From Methylococcales bacterium (GTDB lineage: Bacteria > Pseudomonadota > Gammaproteobacteria > Methylococcales > Methylomonadaceae): a DNA stretch of 64,000 nucleotides. The stretch's first letter is position 1. Every line of letters begins with the position of its first letter. Below, piece after piece: positions 23,187 to 34,499 of the stretch. The notes below the pieces were generated by a model that was given only the letters and a program-made list of their open reading frames with translations, did not search any database and was not told the DNA's origin. The stretch lies in the NCBI GenBank assembly GCA_026398895.1, contig JAPLRZ010000042.1:1-64000 (forward strand), given 5' to 3'. The translations under genes and the position numbers were made by a program.

Positions 23187-24022
23187 TGGCGACGCACTAT
23201 CTAGGACTGTTAAATGACATCCTCACTAACGGCGTACAAAAAGGCGACCGTACAGGGACAGGCACATTGTCTGTTTTTGGAAGAATGTATCGTCACGATT
23301 TAAACGCAGGTTTTCCATTACTCACCACCAAAAAATTACACATCAAATCTATTCTTTATGAATTACTCTGGTTTCTTCAAGGCGGCACCAACACCGACTA
23401 TTTAAACCAAAACGGCGTAACAATCTGGGATGAATGGGCAACGGAAACAGGCGATTTAGGGCCTATTTATGGCGCACAATGGCGATCATGGCGCGGTGAA
23501 AACGGGCAAATTACCGATCAGGTCACTGAATTAATCGCAGGTATACGCGCCAATCCCAACAGCCGCCGCCATATCATCAATGCGTGGCACGTTAGCTATT
23601 TACCCGATGAACGCAAAACCGCCGCCGAAAACATCGCCGCAGGTAAAATGGTACTTGCCCCCTGTCACGTCATGTATCAATTTTGGGTAGCCAATGGCAA
23701 ACTCAGTTGTATGCTCACCCAACGTTCTGCCGATTGCTTCTTAGGTGTGCCATACAACATGGCATCCCTCGCCTTTTTAACCTCTATGGTAGCCCAGCAA
23801 TGTGATTTACAGGTCGGTGACATTGTTCACTCTTTTGGTGATTTACACCTGTACAACAACCACCTAGAACAAGCTAAATTACAGTTATCACGCCAGCCCC
23901 GTCCCCTACCCTCTTTAGTATTCAATCGTAAACCTGCTTCCATTTTTGACTATCAATTTGACGATTTCGAGCTTGTTGGTTATGAACCGTATTCGGCAAT
24001 TGCTGCTGAGATTTCGGTTTAA
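23186..24022 (+). CDS. thyA: Thymidylate synthase
   Basis: The product is 278 aa. '[18 protein letters not shown]', the nucleophile in '[12 protein letters not shown]', '[18 protein letters not shown]' and '[13 protein letters not shown]' are conserved. It methylates dUMP to dTMP using methylene-THF. A second, diverged copy of its last ~30 codons lies 2.6 kb downstream (26613-26819). Confidence 0.95.
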   Translation: MATHYLGLLNDILTNGVQKGDRTGTGTLSVFGRMYRHDLNAGFPLLTTKKLHIKSILYELLWFLQGGTNTDYLNQNGVTIWDEWATETGDLGPIYGAQWRSWRGENGQITDQVTELIAGIRANPNSRRHIINAWHVSYLPDERKTAAENIAAGKMVLAPCHVMYQFWVANGKLSCMLTQRSADCFLGVPYNMASLAFLTSMVAQQCDLQVGDIVHSFGDLHLYNNHLEQAKLQLSRQPRPLPSLVFNRKPASIFDYQFDDFELVGYEPYSAIAAEISV

Positions 24023-24064
24023 TTACAAATATTGGTAATGGTAAAAAACCAATTGACCGCATTG

Positions 24065-24091
24065 GTAGAGACGCGATGTGCGCGTCTCTAC
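24065..24091. repeat. REP-like palindrome (GTAGAGACGCG)
   Basis: Perfect 11-bp arms GTAGAGACGCG / CGCGTCTCTAC with a 5-base loop sit 43 bp after thyA. Such repeats are multicopy in many bacterial genomes. The rest of the 255-bp gap up to 24278 holds nothing else recognisable. Confidence 0.65.
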
Positions 24092-24277
24092 ATTTATACG
24101 AAATCACTTGGACTTTGCCACTACCCAAATATTTACTAAGTTTGTCAAAAGACCTAGAAATCCATATAGGACCTTGCCAAGAACACAACTTCCTAGCCGC
24201 AAATTAAGTTTACTTAACTAATTGAATGCGTGTAGCATTGTCCTTCCTTTTACTATTCCTTATTTGGGAGTATTCGC

Positions 24278-26308
24278 ATGGTTGCTTTAAATAAATCAGT
24301 CATAGACGACATTATCAAAAATTGGTTTCCCATCGTCGGTGTTTTGTTCGTTGTGGCTGGTATGTCTTATTTATTTTATGAAGGCGTATGGCAAAATCTG
24401 AGTGAATCTGGACGTTTAACCTTAGGTTTTTTAACAGGGGTCGCATTAATCAGCGGCTCTTATGCCTTGGAGAAAAAGTCAAAAATCATCGCTGATGCTA
24501 TATTAGGTGGCGGGCTGTTAATGCTGTATTTAACGCTGATTTTTGGCTCGCGCTTTCAAACTGAAAATGTACCAGGGTTAATCCCAGAAGCATGGGCTTT
24601 AATTATCGCTACTCTGTTCACCATTGGCGTGGCGTTTTTTTCTTATAGACGACAATCACAATATATATTATTGGTTGGTATTTCAGGCGGCTATTTGACA
24701 CCTTTCTTCATAGGTGAAACGGGCAGTTTTGAAAAATTCATGGATGACAAAGGTGTATTTCACTATGACTTACCGCTACCCGCCTTTTTGATTTACTTTA
24801 TAGCCATTAATATTGCCATATTAATGGTTTCCAATCGGCTCTTTCTGCGTGGTATCGGCTTACTTAACTCCTTGGGGCTTTTTATCGGCACGTTATCTTT
24901 ATCCTTTTTCATGGGCGGAGAATTTCCCGATAATGCCAACAATATCGCAGCTTTCATGATATTGGTGGTGGCATTACATATCGGTTCTATGTGCGTTAAT
25001 GCCAAGAAATTCCACAAGGAAACCGATCCTTATTTAATCATTGGTTATTTGTTACCACTGGCTTGGTTTGTACTGAGTATGAATAGCTTTCTTAACAAAT
25101 ATACCGATGGAATGGTGCTTGCAGGTTTATTGCTTGCCTGTTCAGCTATCTATTTTGGTGGTTGGCACTACCTTAGAAAAATGCTGAATCAAGATAAACA
25201 TATCGCTTTGTATCTAGGTGGTATTATTAGTGTTGTGTTGGCACTGACCAAGCTGCATCCACTGCTTAATCACTTCGATGGTCCCGCTTTAGCAATAGTT
25301 GCTTTCATATTTGGCTGTATACACTTATTAAGACGACCACTGATAGAACGAGAAATAAGTTTTTATATCTTTGCATTATTCGGCACTATTCTAGCAGTAT
25401 GGCATATTAATGAGGTTACTCTGCCCGATTTAGGTGTCTTTCGTGGCACTACTTTGATATTGGTATTCTGTTTATTACCCTTCTTGCTAAGCTACTTCTT
25501 TCCAAAATATGTTGTTGATTGGCGCAGTGACCCCAATAGCGAGAATGAATATATCGTTGATCTACGCATCAGTAGTTATTTTGCGGCGGTGTTTATTTTG
25601 TTGCTGTTATTTTGGGACATCATGCACATTCAAGGTATACCGCCTTCGTTTTTATTTTTAACCTTACCTGCTGCGATTACCTGTTTATTCACATATAAAG
25701 CGAGTAGAGATAGCTCAAAACTCATACTAATTAAAACCTCATTGGTACTCGCAGCGATGGGATTTTTTACCACGTTTGTGGTCATTATTAATCGCTTTTA
25801 CTCATTTCCTCTGAATGTAAAACTATTTGCTACCGCTCAGAGTTTAGTGGGATTTACCACACTAGGCGTGTTTGCCTTGCTCAGTTTAAACATAAACAAG
25901 CTGAAACGCGTTGACATAGAGCTTTACGACGATAAATTCGATACGATATGGCAATTTATACTGACACTTTTCCTTTATGTCAGCCTTTGGTCAACCATTA
26001 CCCATGAAATATTAGCCATATTTAACACCTTAGACTTTCATGTAGAGGGTATAAAAAGCTTTTCCACCACGATATGGTGGAGTTGTTTAGGTGCTTATAT
26101 GATTTTTATCGGCGTTAATAACAGTGCCTTGGTTAATCAAAAAAATATCGGTTTTGGTTTATTATCACTTACTATTTTTAAAATTTTGCTGATTGATTTA
26201 CATAATTTGAATACTAATTTCAAAGTATTTGTCTTTATGTTGGTTGGTATATTGATGCTTTATATTTCTTATGTAGCTAATAAGAAAGCCGATGTGAATG
26301 AAGTTTAA
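24278..26308 (+). CDS. DUF2339 polytopic membrane protein
   Basis: The product is 676 aa with ~20 hydrophobic helices and short polar loops. The start 'IIKNWFPIVGVLFVVAGMSYLFYEG', 'LTLGFLTGVALISGSYALEKK' and 'ILLVGISGGYLTPFFIGETGSF' are DUF2339 features. No enzyme motif is visible and function is unknown for the family. TTTGGGAG near the start serves as ribosome-binding site. It lies alone between thyA and a broken thyA tail, suggesting it arrived with that rearrangement. Confidence 0.75.
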   Translation: MVALNKSVIDDIIKNWFPIVGVLFVVAGMSYLFYEGVWQNLSESGRLTLGFLTGVALISGSYALEKKSKIIADAILGGGLLMLYLTLIFGSRFQTENVPGLIPEAWALIIATLFTIGVAFFSYRRQSQYILLVGISGGYLTPFFIGETGSFEKFMDDKGVFHYDLPLPAFLIYFIAINIAILMVSNRLFLRGIGLLNSLGLFIGTLSLSFFMGGEFPDNANNIAAFMILVVALHIGSMCVNAKKFHKETDPYLIIGYLLPLAWFVLSMNSFLNKYTDGMVLAGLLLACSAIYFGGWHYLRKMLNQDKHIALYLGGIISVVLALTKLHPLLNHFDGPALAIVAFIFGCIHLLRRPLIEREISFYIFALFGTILAVWHINEVTLPDLGVFRGTTLILVFCLLPFLLSYFFPKYVVDWRSDPNSENEYIVDLRISSYFAAVFILLLLFWDIMHIQGIPPSFLFLTLPAAITCLFTYKASRDSSKLILIKTSLVLAAMGFFTTFVVIINRFYSFPLNVKLFATAQSLVGFTTLGVFALLSLNINKLKRVDIELYDDKFDTIWQFILTLFLYVSLWSTITHEILAIFNTLDFHVEGIKSFSTTIWWSCLGAYMIFIGVNNSALVNQKNIGFGLLSLTIFKILLIDLHNLNTNFKVFVFMLVGILMLYISYVANKKADVNEV

Positions 26309-26411
26309 AACATCTGTAACATAACGTTTAGCTTTTATAACTTACTGATTTTAAATACATAAAACCTGTTAATATAGGTACTTAAAGTCAACGCGATAAG
26401 GTGTGCTAAGT

Positions 26412-26493
26412 TATAGGATGTGCTGAGGCACGAAGCGCATCGGTCGAGAAATATGACGCGAATGATGCCCCTCCTATCGTCGGCACATCCTAT
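26412..26493. repeat. REP-like palindrome (ATAGGATGTGC family)
   Basis: The ends ATAGGATGTGC...GGCACATCCTAT are inverted around a GC-rich middle. It is one of several nested repeats filling the 500-bp gap after the DUF2339 gene. Confidence 0.55.
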
Positions 26494-26510
26494 GGAGACG
26501 GTGAAAGCAA

Positions 26511-26606
26511 GTAGCTCGCATGGAATGTAATGTAATGCGGGATTCGTCAAAGTGTCACGGTTTTTTGTAAATTTCCCCCGCATTACGCAAGCTCCATGCG
26601 GGCTAC
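26511..26606. repeat. REP-like palindrome (GTAGCCCGCATGGA family)
   Basis: The inverted arms GTAGC[T/C]CGCATGGA...TAATGCGGG and CCCGCATTA...TCCATGCGGGCTAC flank ~35 bp. Its right end abuts the thyA-tail remnant. Confidence 0.65.
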
Positions 26607-26612
26607 GCCACT

Positions 26613-26819
26613 TCAATCTTTGATTATCAATTTGAAGATTTCGAGATTATCGACTATAGCTAACCGTGGATAAAATGATTACAAAACCGTTCGCACTGAG
26701 CTTGTCGAAGTGTGAATGTGGTTCGATAAGCTCACCACGAACGGTATCATTTTATTGTGCGTTAGCTCTACAAGCCACATTCAGCAATTGCCGCTGAAAT
26801 TTCGGTGGGTTATTTGTGA
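26613..26819 (+). pseudogene. thyA: Remnant of a second thyA 3' end, split by a MITE
   Basis: The frame reads SIFDYQFEDFEIIDY, then an insertion, then [15 protein letters not shown] and TGA. The intact ThyA ends [27 protein letters not shown]. Codons differ at many third positions, so the remnant comes from a diverged thyA and is not a recent duplicate of the gene at 23186. Removing the inserted 111 bp and one CTA copy restores the frame exactly. The 3' end overlaps the tail of the convergent gene at 26810. Confidence 0.8.
26657..26767. mobile_element. 111-bp MITE-like insertion with CTA target duplication
   Basis: The imperfect ~22-bp terminal inverted repeats (TAGCTAAC...ATAAAATGAT and ATCATTTTAT...GTTAGCT) are flanked by CTA at 26654-26656 and 26768-26770. 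A second inner inverted repeat (ACCGTTCG / CGAACGGT, with CTTGTCGAA and TTCGATAAG blocks) fills the middle. It has no coding capacity. Confidence 0.7.
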
Positions 26820-27778
26820 TTGTTTTTCCGCGCTATTTCTATTTCTAACGCCGTTTTAATGTCTGATACTGGCATAGCGCGGTTGTTAATGATGGCTTGC
26901 CAAACTGGATTTTGTGCCATAAGTTTTCGCCATTCGGTAAAAAATACGTCATCGACTGGAAACTTACTAGACCACGCCATGTTGGCAAATTTCCAGCCTA
27001 GCTCTTCGTGACCTTTATACATTAAGCGCATCGAGTTTTGAATGAGAGCAACAGGAATATTTTTGACTTCGTATTTATCACCCCATTTTTTATCCTCACT
27101 AATCAGTTTTGCTTGCTTTTCGAGTTCAGGCAGTGGTGGCGGGTCTTTACGCATTAAATCTGGGCGAAGAACGTACTCAGTGCCGTTCCAGCCAAACACG
27201 ATAGGCGGATTCGGGTAATCTAACTCTGCATCACCTGAATGCCAGCCGAAATAATTATTGTCAGTTAGAATAACTTCTGGTCGTTTATCGCCATTTATAT
27301 CGCTAAATCCCACCCCCCATGAGCCGCCTTTAATTTTGGCAATTTTCTTAAATTCTTTACCTAGCTCAAAAATTACTACACTACCGCAACAGTAAGTCGC
27401 ATGGTAAGAATATGAAATAACCAATTTTGGTACACCATTGCCTGTTATATCCTCACCAACGGCAGGCTCTAGGAGCATAGATTTATCATCCTTAAAAGAA
27501 ATATGCCACGCAATACCCAGCGTTTCATTCAATCCTTTGGTTTCTTCTATCACTTCATCGTATAAATCGCAGTTGCTGTAAACCAGTTTATCGCCTTGTT
27601 TAACGGTAAAAGTCCCTTCTTTGGTGATGGTGAATTCATAACCATCAATGAGGCGTTTATCTTGTGCATCCACAATTGAATGATAGGAGGCATTAGACGC
27701 GCATGGCTTTTCGGTTGCTAGAGCTATATTTATAGTTAAGGCAAGTAATGTAGCGGTGATTAAAAATAGTTTGCTCAT
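26810..27778 (-). CDS. Exported protein with FG-GAP/VCBS-like repeats
   Basis: The product is 322 aa. A signal peptide (ALATEKPC) is followed by two motifs of the Asp-rich calcium-loop type found in FG-GAP propellers: 'VGEDITGNGVPKLVISY' and 'FSDINGDKRPEVILTD'. A YCCGSV pair of adjacent cysteines lies between them. It is last before the thyA remnant and has no operon partner. The function is not recognised. Confidence 0.65.
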   Translation of the reverse strand: MSKLFLITATLLALTINIALATEKPCASNASYHSIVDAQDKRLIDGYEFTITKEGTFTVKQGDKLVYSNCDLYDEVIEETKGLNETLGIAWHISFKDDKSMLLEPAVGEDITGNGVPKLVISYSYHATYCCGSVVIFELGKEFKKIAKIKGGSWGVGFSDINGDKRPEVILTDNNYFGWHSGDAELDYPNPPIVFGWNGTEYVLRPDLMRKDPPPLPELEKQAKLISEDKKWGDKYEVKNIPVALIQNSMRLMYKGHEELGWKFANMAWSSKFPVDDVFFTEWRKLMAQNPVWQAIINNRAMPVSDIKTALEIEIARKNNHK

Positions 27779-27819
27779 GATCGTTATCTCGTATTTTGAT
27801 GCGGTGTATTCGGTTGACG

Positions 27820-28533
27820 TTATTTTTTAAACCTTATCACCTTGTTTAAAGGATTTAGATTAATTTCGTCAATGACGATGTTGGGGTTAGCGTTCAGCAC
27901 ATAATCCACCGCGTCGGCAATATCTTCAGGCAGTAAATAATTAGTTTCATCATCCGCAGGTTCAAAGGACAGATTATCAAAAAATGCGGTTTTGACCATA
28001 CCAGCATTAATTAAACACACGCGTATTCCGCTTTTACTGCATTCTTCGCGTAGGGCTTGAGTAAAACCACGCAAGGCAAATTTACTAGCACAATAAATCG
28101 CACCTTTACGACTACCTTTAAGCGCGGCTTCTGAGCCGATATAACACAAGTCACTACGCGATTTACGTTTTAATTGCGGTAACAAGGCGCGGGTTAAAAA
28201 TACTTGGCTGGTAAAATTGACAGTCATTAGAGCTTCAATTTGGGCGTAAGAAAATTCTTCGAGTGAGCCAAATTGTCCAATACCTGCGGCAAAAATGACG
28301 GTATCAATGTCTGGATAATTTTTTGCCAACTGCTTAAACTGTGAAGGCAAATCAGGTAAGTGACTTAAATCCAACTGCACGGCACTGAACTCTGGCATGG
28401 TTTTGGTGAACTGTTGGATATTACGCGATACACCAATGACACGGTGTCCGTGCTGTAATAGCTTTTCGGCAATCGCACGACCTATGCCAGAACTCGCGCC
28501 TGTGACTAAAATGGTACGCTTTATAAACGGCAT
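27820..28533 (-). CDS. Short-chain dehydrogenase/reductase
   Basis: The product is 237 aa. The NAD(P)-binding motif is 'TGASSGIGRAIA' (~11-22), then 'VIFAAGIGQFGSLEE' (NAAG variant), the catalytic Ser region 'CYIGSEAALKG' and 'YCASKFALRGF' (YxxxK). The substrate cannot be told. It overlaps the radical SAM gene by 13 bp, so they are co-expressed. Confidence 0.85.
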   Translation of the reverse strand: MPFIKRTILVTGASSGIGRAIAEKLLQHGHRVIGVSRNIQQFTKTMPEFSAVQLDLSHLPDLPSQFKQLAKNYPDIDTVIFAAGIGQFGSLEEFSYAQIEALMTVNFTSQVFLTRALLPQLKRKSRSDLCYIGSEAALKGSRKGAIYCASKFALRGFTQALREECSKSGIRVCLINAGMVKTAFFDNLSFEPADDETNYLLPEDIADAVDYVLNANPNIVIDEINLNPLNKVIRFKK

Positions 28534-29555
28534 GGGAAAAATTTACTCGCTGGAATGTAACTTAAAAGTTGTTCGCTGCAATAGCCCATCATGTCTTGTT
28601 CGATGTTATTACGATAAGACATCATGCCGTGTTGACTGCTAAAATCACCTGCGAACAGTTTTTCTTCGGGATAAAGTTTGTGGATTTTTTTAAAAAATGC
28701 GTCGGGTAAACGAAATGTACCAAGACTCACAGAATGCAGTTGCGCTAAGTCAATATGGGCGAATACTTGGGCAAATAGTTGTTGATACTGTTCACGGTAA
28801 TCGCTTTGGTAAATGAGAGGATCAAAACGTAAACCGATTTGCCAGCCGTGGGCTTGGGCTTTAATCAGTGCGTCCAATCGGCGTTGTAGATTTGGAGCTT
28901 TGGCTTCTACTTTACGAGCAATCGCATCGGGCGACAAGCTAAACGCCAATACGCAATTGGCTAAGGGTTGGCAATTTAATAAGCGTCTGATTTGAGTGCT
29001 TTTAGTGCGTAATTCTAAAAACGCATTGGGTAGTTTGGCAAATACAGGTAAAAAATATTCGCTAAACGCACTGACAGGTTCTAAAGCTAAACTGTCACCA
29101 TCATAGCCAGAAAAAAAATGTAGGTGTTCATCGGGTGAGTCTTGGCAAAGTTGTTCAATTTCAGCTTGAAAATCTTCGTAATTCACAAATAATACATAGT
29201 GTGCCGATTGATACATCCCCTGTAAAAAGCAGTAGCGACAATCGTATAAGCAATTTAACACATGGGAAAAATAATAATTTCGTGCTGAGCCTATGCCATA
29301 ACCTGCGGGTGCAGGCAGTACGAAATGTTGGTGTTTTTGAGCTAAAATGAGCGCGGGATTTTGTTTTTGTAAACGAAAATTTTGCGCTTTGGGATTAAAT
29401 ACTTGCGTATAGCGTTCGCAACTAATGCGTCTTGCTTTTGGAAATCGTGCCAAAATATCGCGTACACGCGGATGCTGGGAAATAGCTTCTTCAATGTAGA
29501 TGGTATCAATCATAGGTTTTAGTTTGTCAGTAAGGGCTTGTGATTTATTGCACAA
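28521..29555 (-). CDS. SPL-like radical SAM protein (spore photoproduct lyase family)
   Basis: The product is 344 aa. The cluster motif CLYDCRYCFLQG (CxxxCxxC) follows a ~95-residue N-terminal region containing 'FPKARRISCERYTQVFNPKAQNFRLQK'. This is the layout of SplB-like proteins found in non-spore-formers. The GTG at 29555 is kept because AAGGAA sits 10 bases upstream; an ATG at 29513 is the alternative. True spore photoproduct repair is not expected in this organism, so a DNA-lesion or other radical role is inferred. Confidence 0.7.
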   Translation of the reverse strand: MCNKSQALTDKLKPMIDTIYIEEAISQHPRVRDILARFPKARRISCERYTQVFNPKAQNFRLQKQNPALILAQKHQHFVLPAPAGYGIGSARNYYFSHVLNCLYDCRYCFLQGMYQSAHYVLFVNYEDFQAEIEQLCQDSPDEHLHFFSGYDGDSLALEPVSAFSEYFLPVFAKLPNAFLELRTKSTQIRRLLNCQPLANCVLAFSLSPDAIARKVEAKAPNLQRRLDALIKAQAHGWQIGLRFDPLIYQSDYREQYQQLFAQVFAHIDLAQLHSVSLGTFRLPDAFFKKIHKLYPEEKLFAGDFSSQHGMMSYRNNIEQDMMGYCSEQLLSYIPASKFFPCRL

Positions 29556-29613
29556 ACCTTATTCCTTAATATAGAGTAATATACTTTTAATCATCACCAC
29601 TATAACGTAAATC

Positions 29614-30441
29614 ATGAAAACAAAAAAAATAGGTTTTATCGGCGGCGGTAATATGGCATTAAGCTTGATGAGCGGTTTGATTGCTAGCGGTCATCCAGCA
29701 GAGCAGCTGTGGGCTTCGGATATTAATGCGGATACTCTTAGTAATTTAGCCGCTACATTGAACGTAAATACGTCAATAAACAACGATGACGTGCTTAATG
29801 AAGCCGATGTGGTTGTTTTAGCGGTCAAACCACAAGTATTAGCCGAAGTGGCTAAAAATGCAGCTGCTTTAGTACAGCAAAGAAAAACCCTGATTGTCTC
29901 TATTGCAGCGGGTATTAATCAACACAGTTTAAGCCAGTGGTTAGGCGAAGATATTGCAATTGTCCGTTGTATGCCTAATACCCCTGCTTTGGTGCTGACA
30001 AGTGCCACTGCGTTACATGCTAATAGCAAAGTTAACACCACACAACGCAACTTAGCCGAAACGATTTTGCGTTCTGTCGGTATCGCGCTGTGGGTTGATG
30101 AGGAAAGCGAGCTTGATGCAGTGACTGCGGTGTCTGGCAGCGGTCCTGCGTATTATTTTCTACTGATGGAAGCGATGGAAAAAACGGCGTTAGAATTAGG
30201 GCTTAGTGCGAAAACCGCTCGATTATTAGTTCAACAAACCGCCTTAGGTGCGGCGAAAATAGCCTTGGAATCTAATGAATCGCCTGAACAGTTACGCAAA
30301 CGCGTCACCTCACCAGGTGGTACAACGCAACACGCAATAGAAACCTTCACCGAAGGTGGCTTTTCTGAACTGGTTTCCAAAGCACTCCACGCGGCGCGTG
30401 ACCGCTCTATTGAAATGTCTAAGCCATCGGAAAATAGCTAA
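29614..30441 (+). CDS. proC: Pyrroline-5-carboxylate reductase
   Basis: The product is 275 aa. The Rossmann start 'IGFIGGGNMALSLMSGL', 'VRCMPNTPALV' and the P5CR signature 'SGSGPAYYFLLMEAM...LGL' with 'VTSPGGTTQHAI' are present. It performs the last step of proline synthesis. It abuts the yggT-like gene with 1-bp overlap (TAATG), a widely conserved pair. Confidence 0.95.
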   Translation: MKTKKIGFIGGGNMALSLMSGLIASGHPAEQLWASDINADTLSNLAATLNVNTSINNDDVLNEADVVVLAVKPQVLAEVAKNAAALVQQRKTLIVSIAAGINQHSLSQWLGEDIAIVRCMPNTPALVLTSATALHANSKVNTTQRNLAETILRSVGIALWVDEESELDAVTAVSGSGPAYYFLLMEAMEKTALELGLSAKTARLLVQQTALGAAKIALESNESPEQLRKRVTSPGGTTQHAIETFTEGGFSELVSKALHAARDRSIEMSKPSENS

Positions 30442-31016
30442 TGAATTCTAATTACCTAACTGCACCTATTATTTTTTTAATCGGCACGTTATTTTATTTG
30501 TACATATTGGCGGTGTTATTGCGTTTTTTATTGCAATATTGTGGCTCTGATTTTTATAATCCTATTTCACAATTTCTTATCAAAATAACTCATCCACCGT
30601 TAAAAATTTTGCGCCGTTACATACCCGCTGTGCGAAAAATAGACACGTCATCGCTGGTGTTAGTTTTTGCTTTACAACTGCTGGCTGATTTTTCCATCGG
30701 GTTATTAAAAGGCGATGCTATTGGCATAGCGTCACTGGCTATTTTATCTACTTCGCACTTGATCGAATTACTTATCGATATTTTCATTTATGCAGTATTT
30801 ATTAGAGCGTTATTAACGTGGTTTAGCCCTGTGGGTTTTGATGCGGTTTCTGCTATTTTAACTAGCCTAACAGAGCCATTACTGAATACTTGTCGAAAAT
30901 TCATACCCTACATCGGTGGTGTTGACCTTTCATCTTTAGCAGTATTGTTGTTTTTATACTTAGCCAAACTGGTGGTTTTGCTACCGTTGTATGATTTGGT
31001 CAATTTAGTGCGCTAA
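30441..31016 (+). CDS. YggT-family membrane protein
   Basis: The product is 191 aa with two YggT repeats. Each has hydrophobic helices followed by a conserved 'P..F..ITHPPLKILRRYIP' or 'LTEPLLNTCRKFIPYIGGVDLSSL' block. YggT proteins accompany proC and are implicated in osmotic tolerance and cell division; the mechanism is unknown. Confidence 0.88.
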   Translation: MNSNYLTAPIIFLIGTLFYLYILAVLLRFLLQYCGSDFYNPISQFLIKITHPPLKILRRYIPAVRKIDTSSLVLVFALQLLADFSIGLLKGDAIGIASLAILSTSHLIELLIDIFIYAVFIRALLTWFSPVGFDAVSAILTSLTEPLLNTCRKFIPYIGGVDLSSLAVLLFLYLAKLVVLLPLYDLVNLVR

Positions 31017-31104
31017 AAAATGACGACAGCAAAGAGTATTAATTTTTATCTTTGTCGTCTTTACAATATAATCCTAGAATCAATAAAAACCCATTGAATA
31101 GTCT

Positions 31105-32996
<1,892 letters not shown>

Positions 32997-33021
32997 TTAT
33001 AGGAGTTTGCTGAGGTTTTTA

Positions 33022-34017
33022 TCAATCATCAAAAAAATCATCCATACGCACATCATCGTAATTATCGGGCATGGTGTCATCGTTATCTTGATCCAAGACA
33101 CGTTTATATTGTGCTAAAGTAGGAATTACACCCTCCATTTCAGTTAGATTCACAGGATAAGTATTATAAAGTTTCTGAGTAGTCATCATGTCCTTGATAG
33201 CTTTCATAATACAATTTACATCTTCTGACAGTAAAGCTGATAATTTTCGGTGTACAGAAAAAAAGCCTAGCAATGTTATCAATCCAGCGATAAAAACAAC
33301 CGTCGCGGACACGGTCAATTCACTGACATCCATACCCGAAGTATAGTAATAAATAATTTCCCAGTCAGAATCATCTACTTTTACGCGAATATTGGCAGCT
33401 TTTTTAGTATCGATTATTGATCCCGAAACGCCCAATACCAGCAAGTCTTGTTTTAATTCAATGTATTCATCTTTAGCTGCGGCTGTGCGTATGTTTTTAC
33501 TAATAAAATCATAGTTTAAACTAACTAGAATAACGCCCACAACTTCATTGTTCTGCTTAATTGCCCTCGTGATAGCAAGATGTCTATCAGGTCCACTATC
33601 GCCTTGTATGCTAGGTAGACGAGTTTTGCTAAAAGTTTCGCGTACCATTTCAATATCAGCAAAGCCCATTTTCGGCACAATTTGGTCATCGGTCGGACTC
33701 ACACCTGGGACGAACAACCTAATTTTTAGGACTTCTGGAAAATATTTTTCCAATTTCGTTGCTGTCGCACTTAGCTGAACAGGATTTGCATTGCTGATAA
33801 TCGCTAATATTTCTGGATCACTCACTATTTTATCGATTGTTTTGTTAAGTAAATCTATTTGTACTGATAGTGTTACGGATACCGCTTTGGCAATGGCTGT
33901 TGCAGATTCCTCTTTTGAGTGCATTACCGCAATATTGGACATCCAATAAATACACGCGCCAGAAATTAAAAACATCAGCATAGTAATGCCAGCTAACCAC
34001 GAAAAAAGTTTTATCAT
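33022..34017 (-). CDS. Membrane protein with periplasmic sensor-like domain (AlgC N-terminal-like)
   Basis: The product is 331 aa. TM1 is ~5-25. A periplasmic PDC/dCache-like region (~35-230) contains 'ILVSLNYDFISKNI'. TM2 is ~232-255, followed by a cytoplasmic tail ending in an acidic run (DQDNDDTMPDNYDDVRMDDFFDD). In related bacteria the dut-argB interval holds the phosphomannomutase AlgC, sometimes with an N-terminal membrane extension of this kind. Here the catalytic mutase part is missing. I infer a split-off or truncated AlgC front end. No kinase, GGDEF or MCP domain is present. Confidence 0.55.
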   Translation of the reverse strand: MIKLFSWLAGITMLMFLISGACIYWMSNIAVMHSKEESATAIAKAVSVTLSVQIDLLNKTIDKIVSDPEILAIISNANPVQLSATATKLEKYFPEVLKIRLFVPGVSPTDDQIVPKMGFADIEMVRETFSKTRLPSIQGDSGPDRHLAITRAIKQNNEVVGVILVSLNYDFISKNIRTAAAKDEYIELKQDLLVLGVSGSIIDTKKAANIRVKVDDSDWEIIYYYTSGMDVSELTVSATVVFIAGLITLLGFFSVHRKLSALLSEDVNCIMKAIKDMMTTQKLYNTYPVNLTEMEGVIPTLAQYKRVLDQDNDDTMPDNYDDVRMDDFFDD

Positions 34018-34043
34018 AAGTGATACCTTGAATAAATTGTAAC

Positions 34044-34499
34044 TTAGTGACGACCCGTATGACCAAAACCGCCAAGACCGCGCGAGCTTTGTGTAAACGC
34101 TTCGACCTGCTCGAATTCTACCTGCACAACAGGGACAAAAACCATTTGCGCAATTCTCTCACCAACATTAATAGTAAACGCTGTTGTGCCACGATTCCAG
34201 CAAGACACCAATATTTCACCTTGATAATCTGAATCGATAAGCCCTACTAAATTACCCAACACAATACCGTGTTTATGTCCCAAACCTGAACGGGGTAATA
34301 AAACTGCTGCTAAACTAGGATCATCAATATGAATAGCCAAGCCTGTCGGGATTAGTACACTTTCTCCAGAATTTAACGTTGTAGCTTCATTGACACAGGC
34401 ACGCAAATCTAAGCCTGCTGCCCCTGTTGTTGCGTATTCGGGCAAAGGAATCTCTTTACCTAATCGGGTATCTAAAATTTTAAGTTGTATTTTTTTCAT
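34044..34499 (-). CDS. dut: dUTP diphosphatase
   Basis: The product is 151 aa. The five trimeric dUTPase motifs are visible: 'AGLDLRAC', '[17 protein letters not shown]', '[11 protein letters not shown]', '[10 protein letters not shown]' and the C-terminal '[12 protein letters not shown]'. It hydrolyses dUTP to dUMP, feeding ThyA. It overlaps coaBC by 20 bp. Confidence 0.96.
   Translation of the reverse strand: MKKIQLKILDTRLGKEIPLPEYATTGAAGLDLRACVNEATTLNSGESVLIPTGLAIHIDDPSLAAVLLPRSGLGHKHGIVLGNLVGLIDSDYQGEILVSCWNRGTTAFTINVGERIAQMVFVPVVQVEFEQVEAFTQSSRGLGGFGHTGRH

Noticed and set aside
28521-29555. True spore photoproduct lyase
   Set aside because: The cluster motif fits the family, but there is no sign of a spore-forming organism, so only the family name is kept.
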